This document shows, piece after piece, positions 26,527-36,839 of a stretch of 64,000 nt of DNA; position 1 is the stretch's first letter, and the number at the start of each line of letters is the position of its first letter. The DNA is from Fodinibacter sp963763015 (GTDB lineage: Bacteria > Actinomycetota > Actinomycetes > Actinomycetales > Dermatophilaceae), in NCBI GenBank assembly GCA_963763015.1, contig CAVXML010000011.1, positions 248,001 to 312,000 of the forward strand, read 5' to 3'. The position numbers were made by a program, and so were the translations under genes. The notes beneath the pieces were generated by a model that ran no database searches, had not been told where the DNA came from, and saw nothing but the letters and a program-made list of their open reading frames with translations.

Positions 26527-27663
26527 CTATCCCTGGGCGCCGAGGGCGTCGGCCGACTTGAGCGGGTGCAGGTCGCCGAGGCTGTCGGCGACCACGACGG
26601 CGGTGTCGCCGGGGGCGAGGCGGAAGTCGGACGGCGGGTTCGTCACGGTGTGCTCGCCACGCACGACGGCGAGGAGGGTGGCGTTGTGCTCCCCACGCAG
26701 CCGCACCGACAGCTCGTCGAGCGTCACGTCGCAGTAGTCGTCGGGCAGCTGCACCCGGTACAGCTCCACTCCGTCGCCGCCGGACACGAGGTCGGTGACG
26801 AGTGACGCGAGCCCCGGGTACAGCGCGGTGCGGGCGAGGAGGTGCGAGGCCAGCCGCGAGGTCACGAGGATCTCATCGGCGCGGGCGCGACGAAGATGGT
26901 CGATGTGCCGGGGGTTGTTGACCTCCACGACGGTACGCACGCGGGGGGCGATGCTCTCGATCGCGAGCACGGTGAGGATCGAGCGCATGTCGGCCTCGTT
27001 CGTCGCGTTCGACGGGCAGATGATGGCCGCCGCGGCCTCCTGGATCCCGGCCCGCTTCAGGTCCTCGGTGCTCGTCTTGTCACCGCGCACGAAGTAGACG
27101 CCGGCGCCCGCCGGGTTGCGCTCGCTCTCGTGCAGCACGACCACGCGCGCCCCGAACTCGTCGCCGTGCAGCTCCTCTACGAGCTCGCGAGCGGTGGCGT
27201 TCCACCCGCAGACGACGATGTGGTTCACGTAACCGGCGGCGCCCATGCCCTGGCCCTCCTTCAGCAGGAAGTCGATGACGAAGCCGACGATCGCGGCCGT
27301 GAGCGCCGCGACGATCGCGACGCCGAACAAGGCGAGCACCCAGCCCACCACGAACCCGCCCGGGCTGGAGACATAGCCGGCGTCCCCCGACCCGATGACC
27401 GTCGTCACGGCCCAGTACGTCGAGTGGGTGAGGCCTTCGAACGAGCGCCGCTTGGGTTCGAGGACCGTGACGACGACGGCGGCCACGGCGACGATCCCGA
27501 CGAGCGCGATCGCGAGCCTGCGGAAGAAGTGCAGGTCGAGCCCGTCGCTCATCCGCCGGGCATGGAACACGACGCGCCGTATGAGGGGGAGAGCGACGAG
27601 TGAGCGCCACGGTGCGCCGAGGACCCGCCTGACGGCTGCTGCTGCTCGGCTCACTGGAATCAC
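26527..27663 (-). CDS. Two-helix ion channel with RCK/TrkA domain and non-standard filter
   Basis: 378 residues: membrane helix 1 (LAIALVGIVAVAAVVVTVLE), a pore loop, helix 2 (GWVLALFGVAIVAALTAAI), then an RCK NAD-binding domain (HIVVCGWNATARELVEEL) and a TrkA-C domain ending in APGDTAVVVAD. The fold is that of MthK-like potassium channels, but the selectivity filter reads TTVIGSGD instead of TVGYGD. Ion choice is therefore doubtful. GTG 27663 is used; GTG 27654 has a better-spaced GAGGGG and may be the true start. It converges with the M20 gene (19-base gap). Confidence 0.85.
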   Translation of the reverse strand: MIPVSRAAAAVRRVLGAPWRSLVALPLIRRVVFHARRMSDGLDLHFFRRLAIALVGIVAVAAVVVTVLEPKRRSFEGLTHSTYWAVTTVIGSGDAGYVSSPGGFVVGWVLALFGVAIVAALTAAIVGFVIDFLLKEGQGMGAAGYVNHIVVCGWNATARELVEELHGDEFGARVVVLHESERNPAGAGVYFVRGDKTSTEDLKRAGIQEAAAAIICPSNATNEADMRSILTVLAIESIAPRVRTVVEVNNPRHIDHLRRARADEILVTSRLASHLLARTALYPGLASLVTDLVSGGDGVELYRVQLPDDYCDVTLDELSVRLRGEHNATLLAVVRGEHTVTNPPSDFRLAPGDTAVVVADSLGDLHPLKSADALGAQG

Positions 27664-27765
27664 CCCTCGTGCGGGCCCTCGGCCCAGTGTGGTGGGGCGG
27701 CACCGACGGCGACAAGTGGTGGGTGTCGACGAGCGCCACCGCGCTCGGATGGGCAGAATGCCGGG

Positions 27766-28317
27766 ATGGCCAGGCTGCGCTACACCGCGATCGCGTCACT
27801 CGACGGGTACGTCAACGACTCCGACGGCGGCTTCGCCTGGGCCGAGCCCACCGAGCAGCTGCACCAGGTCGTCAACGACCTCGAGCGGGAGGTGGGCACC
27901 TACCTGCTCGGGCGGCGCGTCTACGAGACGATGAGGTACTGGGAGACCGCGCCGGGTGACGTGCCCGGGCCCATGGGGGAGTACGCGCGGATCTGGCGGT
28001 CGGCGGACAAGGTCGTGCACTCCACGACGCTCGAGGACGTGACGACGGCCCGGACCCGCCTTGTCGGGTCGTTCGACCCGGCCGCCGTGGAGCAGCTCAA
28101 GGCGTCGAGCGTCCTGGACGTCAGCGTCGGCGGTGCGAGCCTCGCCGGCGAGGCCTTCCGGGCCGGGCTGGTCGACGACGTGCACCTGTTCCTCCACCCG
28201 GTGGTGGTCGGTGGTGGCACGCGTGCCCTGCCGGACGGTGTGCACGCGACCCTGGAGCTGGCAGCGGTGGAGCGGGTCGGCGAGGTCGTCCACCTGCACC
28301 ACCGCGTCGCCCGCTGA
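27766..28317 (+). CDS. Dihydrofolate reductase-like protein (RibD C-terminal family)
   Basis: 183 residues. Family marks: an N-terminal YTAIASLDGYVND strand-loop, GTYLLGRRVYETM, DVSVGGASLAGEAF and LHPVVVGGGTRAL. These proteins share the fold of RibD reductase and dihydrofolate reductase and bind NADPH; most members, like this one outside any pathway cluster, have no known substrate. Confidence 0.88.
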   Translation: MARLRYTAIASLDGYVNDSDGGFAWAEPTEQLHQVVNDLEREVGTYLLGRRVYETMRYWETAPGDVPGPMGEYARIWRSADKVVHSTTLEDVTTARTRLVGSFDPAAVEQLKASSVLDVSVGGASLAGEAFRAGLVDDVHLFLHPVVVGGGTRALPDGVHATLELAAVERVGEVVHLHHRVAR

Positions 28318-28357
28318 CGCGGCGCCGCGGGCCGCAACGTAGACACGGGAGCGGCCC

Positions 28358-28966
28358 TCAGGTGGCGGCGTTCTGCTCGTCGCGGTCCTTGGGGCCGTGG
28401 TCCGTCGTGCGGTCCCCGTCCGTGGCGCCGTCCCCGTCGGTGGCGCCGCCGCGGTCCTTGGCGTCGTCCCCGTCCTCGGGCGGTGGGTTGCGGGGGGTGT
28501 CGTCGACGCTGTCGAGCACCCGCGGCAGCACGGCCCATAGCAGACCCAGGCAGAGGAGGATCGCGCCGCTGGCCACCCACGCCTGCGTCCTGCCGAGCAC
28601 GAGGTCGACGACGAGAAGGACGGCACCGGAGACGGTGAGGGCGAGCATCCCCAGCCCGGCCATCGCGAAGCGGTTCCCCGACTCGACGAGCAGCTCGCGC
28701 CGACGCTGGCGGAAGAGCACCCTGTGGAACGCGACCGGTGCGACGACCAGCCCGGTGGTGAGGATCGACCCGGCGAGCACGGCGAGGTAGACGTTGCGCT
28801 GGAAGTCCGTGAGCTCCGTGAACCGGTTGGAGAAGGGGACCGTCAGGAGGAACCCGGTGAGGATCTGCACGCCGGTCTGGGTGACCCTGATCTCCTGGAG
28901 CAGCTCGTCCCAGTTGCGGTTCAGCGTCTCCTGGGACGGCCGCGAACCGTTCTCGTCGTTCGACAT
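28358..28966 (-). CDS. DUF6328 family membrane protein
   Basis: 202 residues from an ATG preceded by GAGGAGAG. A conserved N-terminal stretch (WDELLQEIRVTQTGVQILTG) leads into four membrane helices, matching DUF6328, an actinobacterial family without known function. The C-terminal tail is low-complexity and highly charged, with repeated GATDGD-type units, and varies strongly in such proteins. Confidence 0.8.
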   Translation of the reverse strand: MSNDENGSRPSQETLNRNWDELLQEIRVTQTGVQILTGFLLTVPFSNRFTELTDFQRNVYLAVLAGSILTTGLVVAPVAFHRVLFRQRRRELLVESGNRFAMAGLGMLALTVSGAVLLVVDLVLGRTQAWVASGAILLCLGLLWAVLPRVLDSVDDTPRNPPPEDGDDAKDRGGATDGDGATDGDRTTDHGPKDRDEQNAAT

Positions 28967-29026
28967 CTCTCTCCTCGGGTCGTGAGGCGAGAAGTCTACG
29001 GACCGGACGGTGGGACAGTGGTCCGC

Positions 29027-30058
29027 GTGAGCGACGATGACGTGAGCATCGACGGGCTGCCGGCCGGCCTCGCCGCACGGGTGCCGACCGCCGCCGACGC
29101 TCCTGCGGTTGCGGAGCTCGTCGGCGCCCACCAGCGCGCTGCCAAGGGGTCGTCGGCCGTCGACCCGGATGCCGTCCTCGCCCAGCTCGCGGGGACCGGC
29201 TCCTGGACGCGCCGCCAGGCGCTCCTCCACGACGGGGGCGGGCGGCTCCTGGCCTGGCTGTCGGTGCACGACCGCGCCGCTGGTCGCACGCTGGTGGAGG
29301 TCACCGTGGACCCTGAGCTGCCCGGGCCGCAGGCTCGGCAGCTGGCCCTGGCCCTCTTTGCCGCCGCGGAGCGCCACGCGGTCGACATCGCCGGGATGCG
29401 GCGCCTCCCCGCGACGCTGCTCGACTCCGGGGCCTATGCCGACGACGTGCGGCAGCAGGGGTGGCTCCGGGCGGCCGGCTTCGAGCACCGGCGCACGTGG
29501 CTGCAGATGACCCGCCCCGTCGACCCGGGGGAGGCGAAGTCGCTGTCACCGGCGCGCGAGGGGGTTGTGGTCCGTCCGGTGGAGCAGCACGAGGACGGGT
29601 TGCCGGTCGCCCGCGACCTGCAGGCCGTCCACCGGGTTCTCGAGGAGTCGTTCGAGGACCATTTCAGCTCCTACCGCGAGAGCTTCCCCGAGTTCGTCAT
29701 GCGCCTGCGAGAGGACCCGGGGCACCGCTGGGACCACTGGTGGCTCGCGAGCGTCAGCACGGCAGAGGGCCTCCTGCCGGCCGGCGCGCTCGTCTGCTCG
29801 GTGCTGGGCGCCGACGGCACGGGCAGAGAGGGCAGCTACGTCGACTACATCGGGGTGCACCGGCGCGCGCGAGGCCGGGGGGTGGCGAAGGCGTTGCTGC
29901 ACACCGTCATCGCGGACGCGGCACGTCGCGGGCGCAATCGCGTCGGCCTCGAGGTGGACGCCGACTCATCCACCGGCGCCGACGGGCTGTACACCGCCAT
30001 GGGTTGGGTCACCGACCACCGCACCCAGTCATGGCACCGCGACGTGCTGGTGCCCTAG
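29027..30058 (+). CDS. GNAT acetyltransferase, two-domain (mycothiol synthase-like)
   Basis: 343 residues with two GNAT folds; the second is well conserved, with YVDYIGVHRRARGRGVAKAL as the acetyl-CoA loop and EVDADSSTGADGLYTAMGW near the end. The first is degenerate. This arrangement resembles MshD, but MshD is usually about 300 residues and the substrate-binding residues cannot be judged here. GTG 29018 is an alternative start. Divergent from the DUF6328 gene, 60 bases apart. Confidence 0.8.
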   Translation: MSDDDVSIDGLPAGLAARVPTAADAPAVAELVGAHQRAAKGSSAVDPDAVLAQLAGTGSWTRRQALLHDGGGRLLAWLSVHDRAAGRTLVEVTVDPELPGPQARQLALALFAAAERHAVDIAGMRRLPATLLDSGAYADDVRQQGWLRAAGFEHRRTWLQMTRPVDPGEAKSLSPAREGVVVRPVEQHEDGLPVARDLQAVHRVLEESFEDHFSSYRESFPEFVMRLREDPGHRWDHWWLASVSTAEGLLPAGALVCSVLGADGTGREGSYVDYIGVHRRARGRGVAKALLHTVIADAARRGRNRVGLEVDADSSTGADGLYTAMGWVTDHRTQSWHRDVLVP

Positions 30059-30066
30059 CGCGCGCC

Positions 30067-30708
30067 TCACCCGCGGGAGACGTCGACCACCAGGCGAGTC
30101 GGGCTCGACAGCACGAAGGCGCGGAAGGGGCGCTCGCGGTCGCGCACGCCGACGAAGGACTGGCCGTAGCCTTCGAAGCCGCCGTAGATCGCCTTCGCCT
30201 CCGCGATGACGGTGCCCGCGAGCGAGCCGGCGCTGGCGTCCGCCGGTCTGCTCGAGCCGGCCGCGGGAATGCCCACCGTGCTGACCACGACCTCGAGGTA
30301 CGCGTCACCGCGCACGGCGACGCGGTCGCCGCTGCCGTCGGCGGTGGGCTCGTCCACGTACCCCACCCGGAAGGTGGGGCGTCCGGCACCGGGGAACTCC
30401 CAGACGACCCGGTCGTAGGTGCTGTGCCGCCCGACCCTGACCACCCCGACACCCCCGAGGTCACCTCCCATGTCCGGGAAGGTGGGACTGGAGACCTCGT
30501 CGGTCGTGAAGCCCTCCGCACCGGTCGGCTCCCCAGTGGGGCTGGCCGACGGCGTCGTTGCCGATGTCGACGGCGCGCTCGGCGTACCGGTGGCCGGTGT
30601 GCTGGTTGCCGGCGCGCTGGCTGACGGGGCGTCCGGCTCGTCCCCGCTGCACCCGGCCAGCGCGAGGACCGCAAGCGCCAGCGCCCCCCATCGGCGTGAT
30701 GATCCCAT
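30067..30708 (-). CDS. Lipoprotein with AMIN-like domain
   Basis: 213 residues from an ATG preceded by AGGAGG. Lipobox LALAGC (Cys20) marks a membrane-anchored lipoprotein. A linker rich in Ser, Thr, Ala and Pro (about residues 26-60) is followed by a beta-rich domain with HSTYDRVVWEFPG and LVVDVSRG, typical of the actinobacterial AMIN-like domain, thought to bind cell-wall components. It converges with the GNAT gene. Confidence 0.82.
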   Translation of the reverse strand: MGSSRRWGALALAVLALAGCSGDEPDAPSASAPATSTPATGTPSAPSTSATTPSASPTGEPTGAEGFTTDEVSSPTFPDMGGDLGGVGVVRVGRHSTYDRVVWEFPGAGRPTFRVGYVDEPTADGSGDRVAVRGDAYLEVVVSTVGIPAAGSSRPADASAGSLAGTVIAEAKAIYGGFEGYGQSFVGVRDRERPFRAFVLSSPTRLVVDVSRG

Positions 30709-30788
30709 CGCGACCTCCTGCTCCGACGCCACCCCGGACCCCACGCAGCCTACAGACGCCGCCGGCACGCCCCGGCATACTCGCACGC

Positions 30789-31422
30789 ATGCCGCCAGCC
30801 GTCCCGGTACCGGTCGCGGAGCGCGTCACCCGACACCTGGCCGCCGGCCTCGGAACCGACCTCCTGGCCGTCTACCTGCACGGGTCGGCTGTGGGTGGTG
30901 GGCTGCGCCCCGACAGTGACGTCGACCTCCTGGCGGTCGTCGCCCGGACCCTGGCGAATGGCACGCGCCGTGACCTCGTCCGCTTCCTGCTGGGCGTCTC
31001 CGGCCGTCGGGCGACGGAGGGCCCGGCGCGTCCGGTGGAGCTCACGGTCGTCGTCCGTGACGACGTCGTGCCCTGGCGGTACCCGCCGCGCCACGACCTC
31101 CAGTACGGGGAGTGGCTGCGCGACGACGTCGTGCGGGAGCTGCCCCGGCCGGCCCCGGACCCCGACCTGGCCGTCCTCCTGTTCGCCCTGCGTTCACAGG
31201 GCCTGCCCCTGCTCGGACCCCCGGCCCCCGAGCTGCTGGACGCCGTGCCCCCCGCGGAGCTTCGGCGCTGCCGCCTACCGTGGCGAGGCGGCCGACGACT
31301 GGTCCGCCAGGCGTCACGAGGCTGCCGACGCCGCCACCCTGCTCGCCGGTCTCGTGCGTGCGGCACTGGCTTCCACTCCCTGGCGCCGCGGCGGGGAACA
31401 CCGGCGGCCGGACCAGAGTTGA
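30789..31422 (+). pseudogene. AadA-like aminoglycoside nucleotidyltransferase remnant with internal deletion
   Basis: The first 158 codons encode an intact nucleotidyltransferase half: YLHGSAVGGGLRPDSDVDLL, VELTVVVRDDVVPWRYPP, LQYGEWLRDD and LLGPPAPELLDAVPP, in the order found in ANT(3'')/ANT(9) enzymes. Near 31260 the frame changes, and the other frame resumes with AAYRGEAADDWSARRHEA, which matches the last helix of AadA. About 65 residues (the central helical domain) are missing between them. This is an internal deletion of roughly 200 bases with frame loss, not a single-base error. The product is probably non-functional. CATACT lies seven bases before the ATG. Confidence 0.75.
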
Positions 31423-31438
31423 GCCAGATGAACGCAAG
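31418..31438. promoter_or_regulatory. HAIR-like HspR operator, upstream site of dnaK
   Basis: TTGAG (31419-31423), nine bases, CGCAA (31433-31437): one mismatch to the HspR inverted repeat core TTGAG-N9-CTCAA. It overlaps the end of the aadA-like remnant and lies 62 bases before the second, downstream site. Confidence 0.55.
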
Positions 31439-31480
31439 TTTCGAGCGGCTGGCTTGCTCACGGCATCCCTGTCGGTCTAC

Positions 31481-31501
31481 CTTGAGTCCCAATCACTCAC
31501 A
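31481..31501. promoter_or_regulatory. HAIR HspR operator at the dnaK promoter
   Basis: CTTGAGT-N7-ACTCACA matches the HspR repeat CTTGAGT-N7-ACTCAAG at 12 of 14 positions. It overlaps a possible -10 box TACCTT (31478-31483) that has a TTGCTC -35 candidate 18 bases upstream, so bound HspR would block transcription of dnaK-grpE-dnaJ-hspR. Confidence 0.8.
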
Positions 31502-31530
31502 TCCAGCGTCCACGCAAGGAGAACAGCCAC

Positions 31531-33443
<1,913 letters not shown>

Positions 33444-33447
<4 letters not shown>

Positions 33448-34184
33448 CCGATCGACCCGGTGAGCAGGCGTCGTATGCCGGGGACCCGGCATACGACGCC
33501 GACTCCGGCGACGCCCTGGCCTGGGAGGCGACGATGACCGGCACCGACGCCGAGGAGGCCGGGACGGACGCCGGTGGGGTGGTGGCATCGGACGAGGACG
33601 CGGTCAACACCGAGGCGGTCAACGACGAGGCGGTCGACGACGAGGCGGTCTCCCCGGTGGCCCGGTCCGACGAGCCCGCCACCGACACGCCACCCGGGGC
33701 GGAGGTCGACGTCGGACCCGACGCGGCCCAGCCCCACCCGGACACCGCGCTGGCCGCGGAGCGGCTCGCCGACCTCCAGCGGCTCCAGGCCGAGTACGTC
33801 AACTACAAGCGACGCGTCGACCGCGACCGGGCGCTGGTCCAGGAGCGCGCCGTGCGTGACGTCCTCGAGTCGGTGCTCCCGGTGCTCGACGACATCCAGG
33901 CCGCTCGTGACCACGGGGACCTCACCGAGGGGCCCTTCGCCGCCATCGCGGACAAGCTCGAGGCGACTCTCGGCAAGTACGGGCTGCAGCGCTTCGGCGC
34001 CAAGGGCGAGGAGTTCGACCCGATGCAGCACGAGGCGCTCATGCACGCACCGTGGCCGGCCGACGACGCCGAGCTGCCCACCGGGGTCACGGCCACGACG
34101 GTCGTCACGGTGCTCCAGCCCGGCTACCGTGCGGGTGAGCAGGTCCTGCGTCCCGCTCGGGTGGCCGTCGCCGACCCCGACTGA
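33444..34184 (+). CDS. grpE: GrpE nucleotide-exchange factor with long acidic N-terminal extension
   Basis: Releases ADP from DnaK. The GTG start overlaps dnaK (GTGA). The GrpE body starts near residue 95 (LQRLQAEYVNYKRRVDRDR, coiled coil) and ends with the beta domain (GLQRFGAKGEEFDPMQHEAL, GYRAGEQVLRPARVAV). At 246 residues it is long because of a ~90-residue, strongly acidic N-terminus with near-repeats of NDEAV/DDEAV. The extension's role is unknown; it may be disordered. Confidence 0.97.
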
Positions 34185-34228
34185 CCGACCGAACAGACCT
34201 CACCCACGAGGACCGAGAGGAGGCGCCG

Positions 34229-35254
34229 ATGGCCAGCCAGGACTGGTTCGAGAAGGACTTCTACGCGATCCTCGGCGTCCCCCAGGATGCCGACGCCGCA
34301 ACGATCAAGAAGGCCTACCGCCGGCTCGCCCGAAAGCACCACCCGGACCAGAACGCCGGGGACACCGCCGCCGAGCGCCGGTTCAAGGACATCGGCGAGG
34401 CCCACTCGGTGCTCTCGGACCCCAAGCAGCGCGAGGAGTACGACGCCATCCGCCAGATGGCGCACGGTGGGGCCCGGTTCCGCGCCGGTGGACCCGGTGC
34501 CGGTGGCGGCTTCGAGGACGTCTTCAGCGCCTTCGGTGGTGGCGGTGGCGGCCCACGCGTGCGGTTCTCCACCGGTGGTCCGGGTCAGACCGGTGCCGGC
34601 CAGCCCGACCTCGACGACCTGCTGGCGCAGATGTTCGGGGGCGCCGCGGGCGGACAGCGCACCGGTGACCCCTTCTCCGGCTTCGGGGCCCCCCGTGGGC
34701 CTCGCCCGGGGCCCGACGTGCAGGCACGGACCACCCTCAGCTTCCGCGACGCCGTCGAGGGTGCCACGGTCACCCTGACGACCGCCGAGGGTCAGCGGAT
34801 CACGACCAAGATCCCTGCCGGCGTCAAGGACGGCCAGAAGATCCGGCTGCGCGGCAAGGGCGGGGAGGGCGACCCGGGGGCTCCTCGGGGTGACCTGATC
34901 CTCACCGTGGCGGTCGAGAAGCACCCCGTCTTCGGTCGCGACGGTGACAACCTCACCATCGAGCTCCCGGTGACGTTCGCCGAGGCCGCGCTGGGCGCGA
35001 CGGTCTCGGTGCCGACCCTGGACGGCACTCCCGTGCGGGTCAAGGTGGCCCCCGGGACGCCGAGCGGGCGGGTCCTGCGCGTCAAGGGCCGAGGCGTCCG
35101 GGGCCGCCACGGCACCGGTGACCTCCTCGCGAAGGTCTCGGTCGTGGTCCCCCAGCGGCTCACCGAGACCGCGCGGGAGGCCGTGGAGGCACTGCGCGCG
35201 GAGGAGGCCGCGGTCGACCCGAGGGCGGGGCTGTTCGAGCAGGCGAGCACCTGA
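34229..35254 (+). CDS. dnaJ: DnaJ co-chaperone without zinc finger (DnaJ1/CbpA type)
   Basis: Stimulates DnaK ATPase and delivers substrates. 341 residues: J-domain with HPD at 38-40 (RKHHPDQN), a glycine-rich segment (about 80-150), and the C-terminal substrate-binding domains with VKDGQKIRLRGKGGEG and KGRGVRG. The four CxxCxGxG zinc motifs are absent, making this a class II DnaJ, as for the copy beside dnaK in several actinobacteria. AGAGGAGG lies seven bases before the ATG. Confidence 0.95.
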   Translation: MASQDWFEKDFYAILGVPQDADAATIKKAYRRLARKHHPDQNAGDTAAERRFKDIGEAHSVLSDPKQREEYDAIRQMAHGGARFRAGGPGAGGGFEDVFSAFGGGGGGPRVRFSTGGPGQTGAGQPDLDDLLAQMFGGAAGGQRTGDPFSGFGAPRGPRPGPDVQARTTLSFRDAVEGATVTLTTAEGQRITTKIPAGVKDGQKIRLRGKGGEGDPGAPRGDLILTVAVEKHPVFGRDGDNLTIELPVTFAEAALGATVSVPTLDGTPVRVKVAPGTPSGRVLRVKGRGVRGRHGTGDLLAKVSVVVPQRLTETAREAVEALRAEEAAVDPRAGLFEQAST

Positions 35255-35264
35255 GGAGGCGGTC

Positions 35265-35720
35265 ATGTCATCCATCACCTACACCGCGTTCAGCCCCGAC
35301 GACGACACCCCCGTCTTCGTCATCTCCGTCGCTGCCGAGCTCGCCGGCATGCACGCCCAGACGCTGAGGCAGTACGACCGGCTGGGTCTCGTGACCCCCT
35401 CCAGGACCAGCGGGGGCGGCCGCCGTTACTCCCAGCGCGACGTGGCGCTGCTCCGCGAGGTCCAGCGTCTCTCGCAGGAGGAGGGCATCTCCCTGCCCGG
35501 CATCGCCCGGATCCTCGAGCTCGAGAACGAGGTCGACGCCCTGCGCGCGCGGGTCGCCGCGCTGTCGGCGCAGCTCGAGGCGGCCGAGGCGTCGTCGGGA
35601 CGCACCGCCCGCGTCTTCTCCGTGTCCCCCACCGGCGACGTGTACGCCACCCGGCTGGGGGAACGACCCCGGCACGGCCGGTCCCAGGCCCTCATCGTCT
35701 GGAGCCCCAGGCGCGAGTGA
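35265..35720 (+). CDS. hspR: HspR, MerR-type heat-shock repressor
   Basis: 151 residues. The MerR-like DNA-binding region reads GMHAQTLRQYDRLGLVTPSR, followed by GGGRRYSQRDVALLREVQRL and a short coiled coil. HspR binds TTGAG-N9-CTCAA repeats with DnaK as co-repressor, and such sites stand before dnaK (31481-31501) and clpB (39080-39102). GAGGAGG lies before the ATG at 35265, ten bases after dnaJ. Confidence 0.96.
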   Translation: MSSITYTAFSPDDDTPVFVISVAAELAGMHAQTLRQYDRLGLVTPSRTSGGGRRYSQRDVALLREVQRLSQEEGISLPGIARILELENEVDALRARVAALSAQLEAAEASSGRTARVFSVSPTGDVYATRLGERPRHGRSQALIVWSPRRE

Positions 35721-35750
35721 CGAGCAAGCTCGGCGTTCGACCGACCGCAG

Positions 35751-35914
35751 GCCCGCCCGCGGCCCGTACCTCAATCGACCAATAGGTCACGACGGGTACA
35801 CGGGTCAGACGCCCAGGCGGGCGTGCACCCGGGCCCGCCCGCGGCCCGTACCTCAATCGACCAATAGGTCACGCGGGGTACATGGTTCAGGCGCCCAGGC
35901 GGGCGTGCACCTTC
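35751..35914. repeat. 82-base tandem duplication behind tspO
   Basis: Unit 1 is 35751-35832 and unit 2 is 35833-35914. The first 41 bases are identical; the rest differ at a few positions. Unit 2 contains the last nine codons and stop of the leftward tspO gene; unit 1 repeats them, so the duplication copied the gene's end and its trailer. Each unit carries TCAATCGACC-AATAGGTCA. Confidence 0.9.
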
Positions 35915-36684
35915 GCCGCGGCGGCGAGGACCACGACGGCGGCGACGAACGCAGCCACGGCGACGAGCAACGCTCTGGGCTCCCCCGCTGCGCGCCCCCA
36001 GGCGATCCACGCCAGTCCCCACGCCATTCCCCACGCGACCGCCCAGCGGCCCCCGAGGCGCTCCGCCAGTAGTCGTCCGACGTACGCGGCCACCGCGAGC
36101 ACCGCCACGGCCGCCAGCTGGGCGGCATACCCGCCCGGGTCCACGCCGCTGTCCACGAGCGCCGCGGTGACGTTGGCGCACGCGGCGACCGCGACCCAGC
36201 CGAGGTAGAGCCCGAAGGTCCCGTCGACGATGACGGACTCCACGGTGCCGTAGGAGCGGATCCGCTCCAGGCGCTGAACCAGCGTGCCGAGGACCGCCAC
36301 CAGGGCCGCCATGACGACGACGCTCACCCAGATCCAGCCCTGCTGGGTCACGAGCAGCCAGAGGGCGTTGAGGACCATGGATGCCGCGGCCAGCCACCCG
36401 ATCGCGCGGTGCCGGCGGTCGGTCGCCTGCTCGGGAAGCCACTGCCAGACGGTGTAGGCCGCGAGGCCCAGGTAGATGAGGGTCCAGATCGCGAACGCGG
36501 GGCCGGCGGGAGCGAGGAGGGTGGCGTCCGAGGCGAGTGCGCCTCCGCTGGACTCCTCGACCCGAGTGCCGAGCACGCCCACGCCGACGAGCGTGCCGAC
36601 CACGCACACGACCTCGGCAACCGTGACGCCGACCTGCCGCACGCGGTCAGACGCCTCGACCCGGCGTCGACTGGTCGTGGTCAT
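35887..36684 (-). CDS. TspO/MBR-family (tryptophan-rich sensory) protein
   Basis: 265 residues with seven or eight hydrophobic helices. Tryptophan- and aromatic-rich segments such as FAIWTLIYLGLAAYTVWQW and QQGWIWVSVVVM are typical of TspO/MBR proteins, which bind tetrapyrroles and similar lipids. It is longer than classical TspO (about 160), in line with an actinobacterial long branch. ATG 36684 is chosen; GTG 36708 is possible. The coding end lies in the tandem duplication. Confidence 0.7.
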   Translation of the reverse strand: MTTTSRRRVEASDRVRQVGVTVAEVVCVVGTLVGVGVLGTRVEESSGGALASDATLLAPAGPAFAIWTLIYLGLAAYTVWQWLPEQATDRRHRAIGWLAAASMVLNALWLLVTQQGWIWVSVVVMAALVAVLGTLVQRLERIRSYGTVESVIVDGTFGLYLGWVAVAACANVTAALVDSGVDPGGYAAQLAAVAVLAVAAYVGRLLAERLGGRWAVAWGMAWGLAWIAWGRAAGEPRALLVAVAAFVAAVVVLAAAAKVHARLGA

Positions 36685-36839
36685 GGGCCATTCCACCACG
36701 GTGCGCACCGGATTCCGGGTCCGCCCGGAGGGGCGGGCGCGACGTCCGGGGTTCTCACAGACAACGGGTCTATCGTTCCGCTGTCAGGACACCAGGTGTG
36801 GCCGGGCCGGATCCCCGCGCCCGTCAGGAAAAGGTGGGT

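Noticed and set aside
34229..35254. DnaJ lacking its zinc-finger domain as a possible deletion
   Set aside because: The remaining domains are contiguous and complete; class II DnaJ proteins normally lack it.
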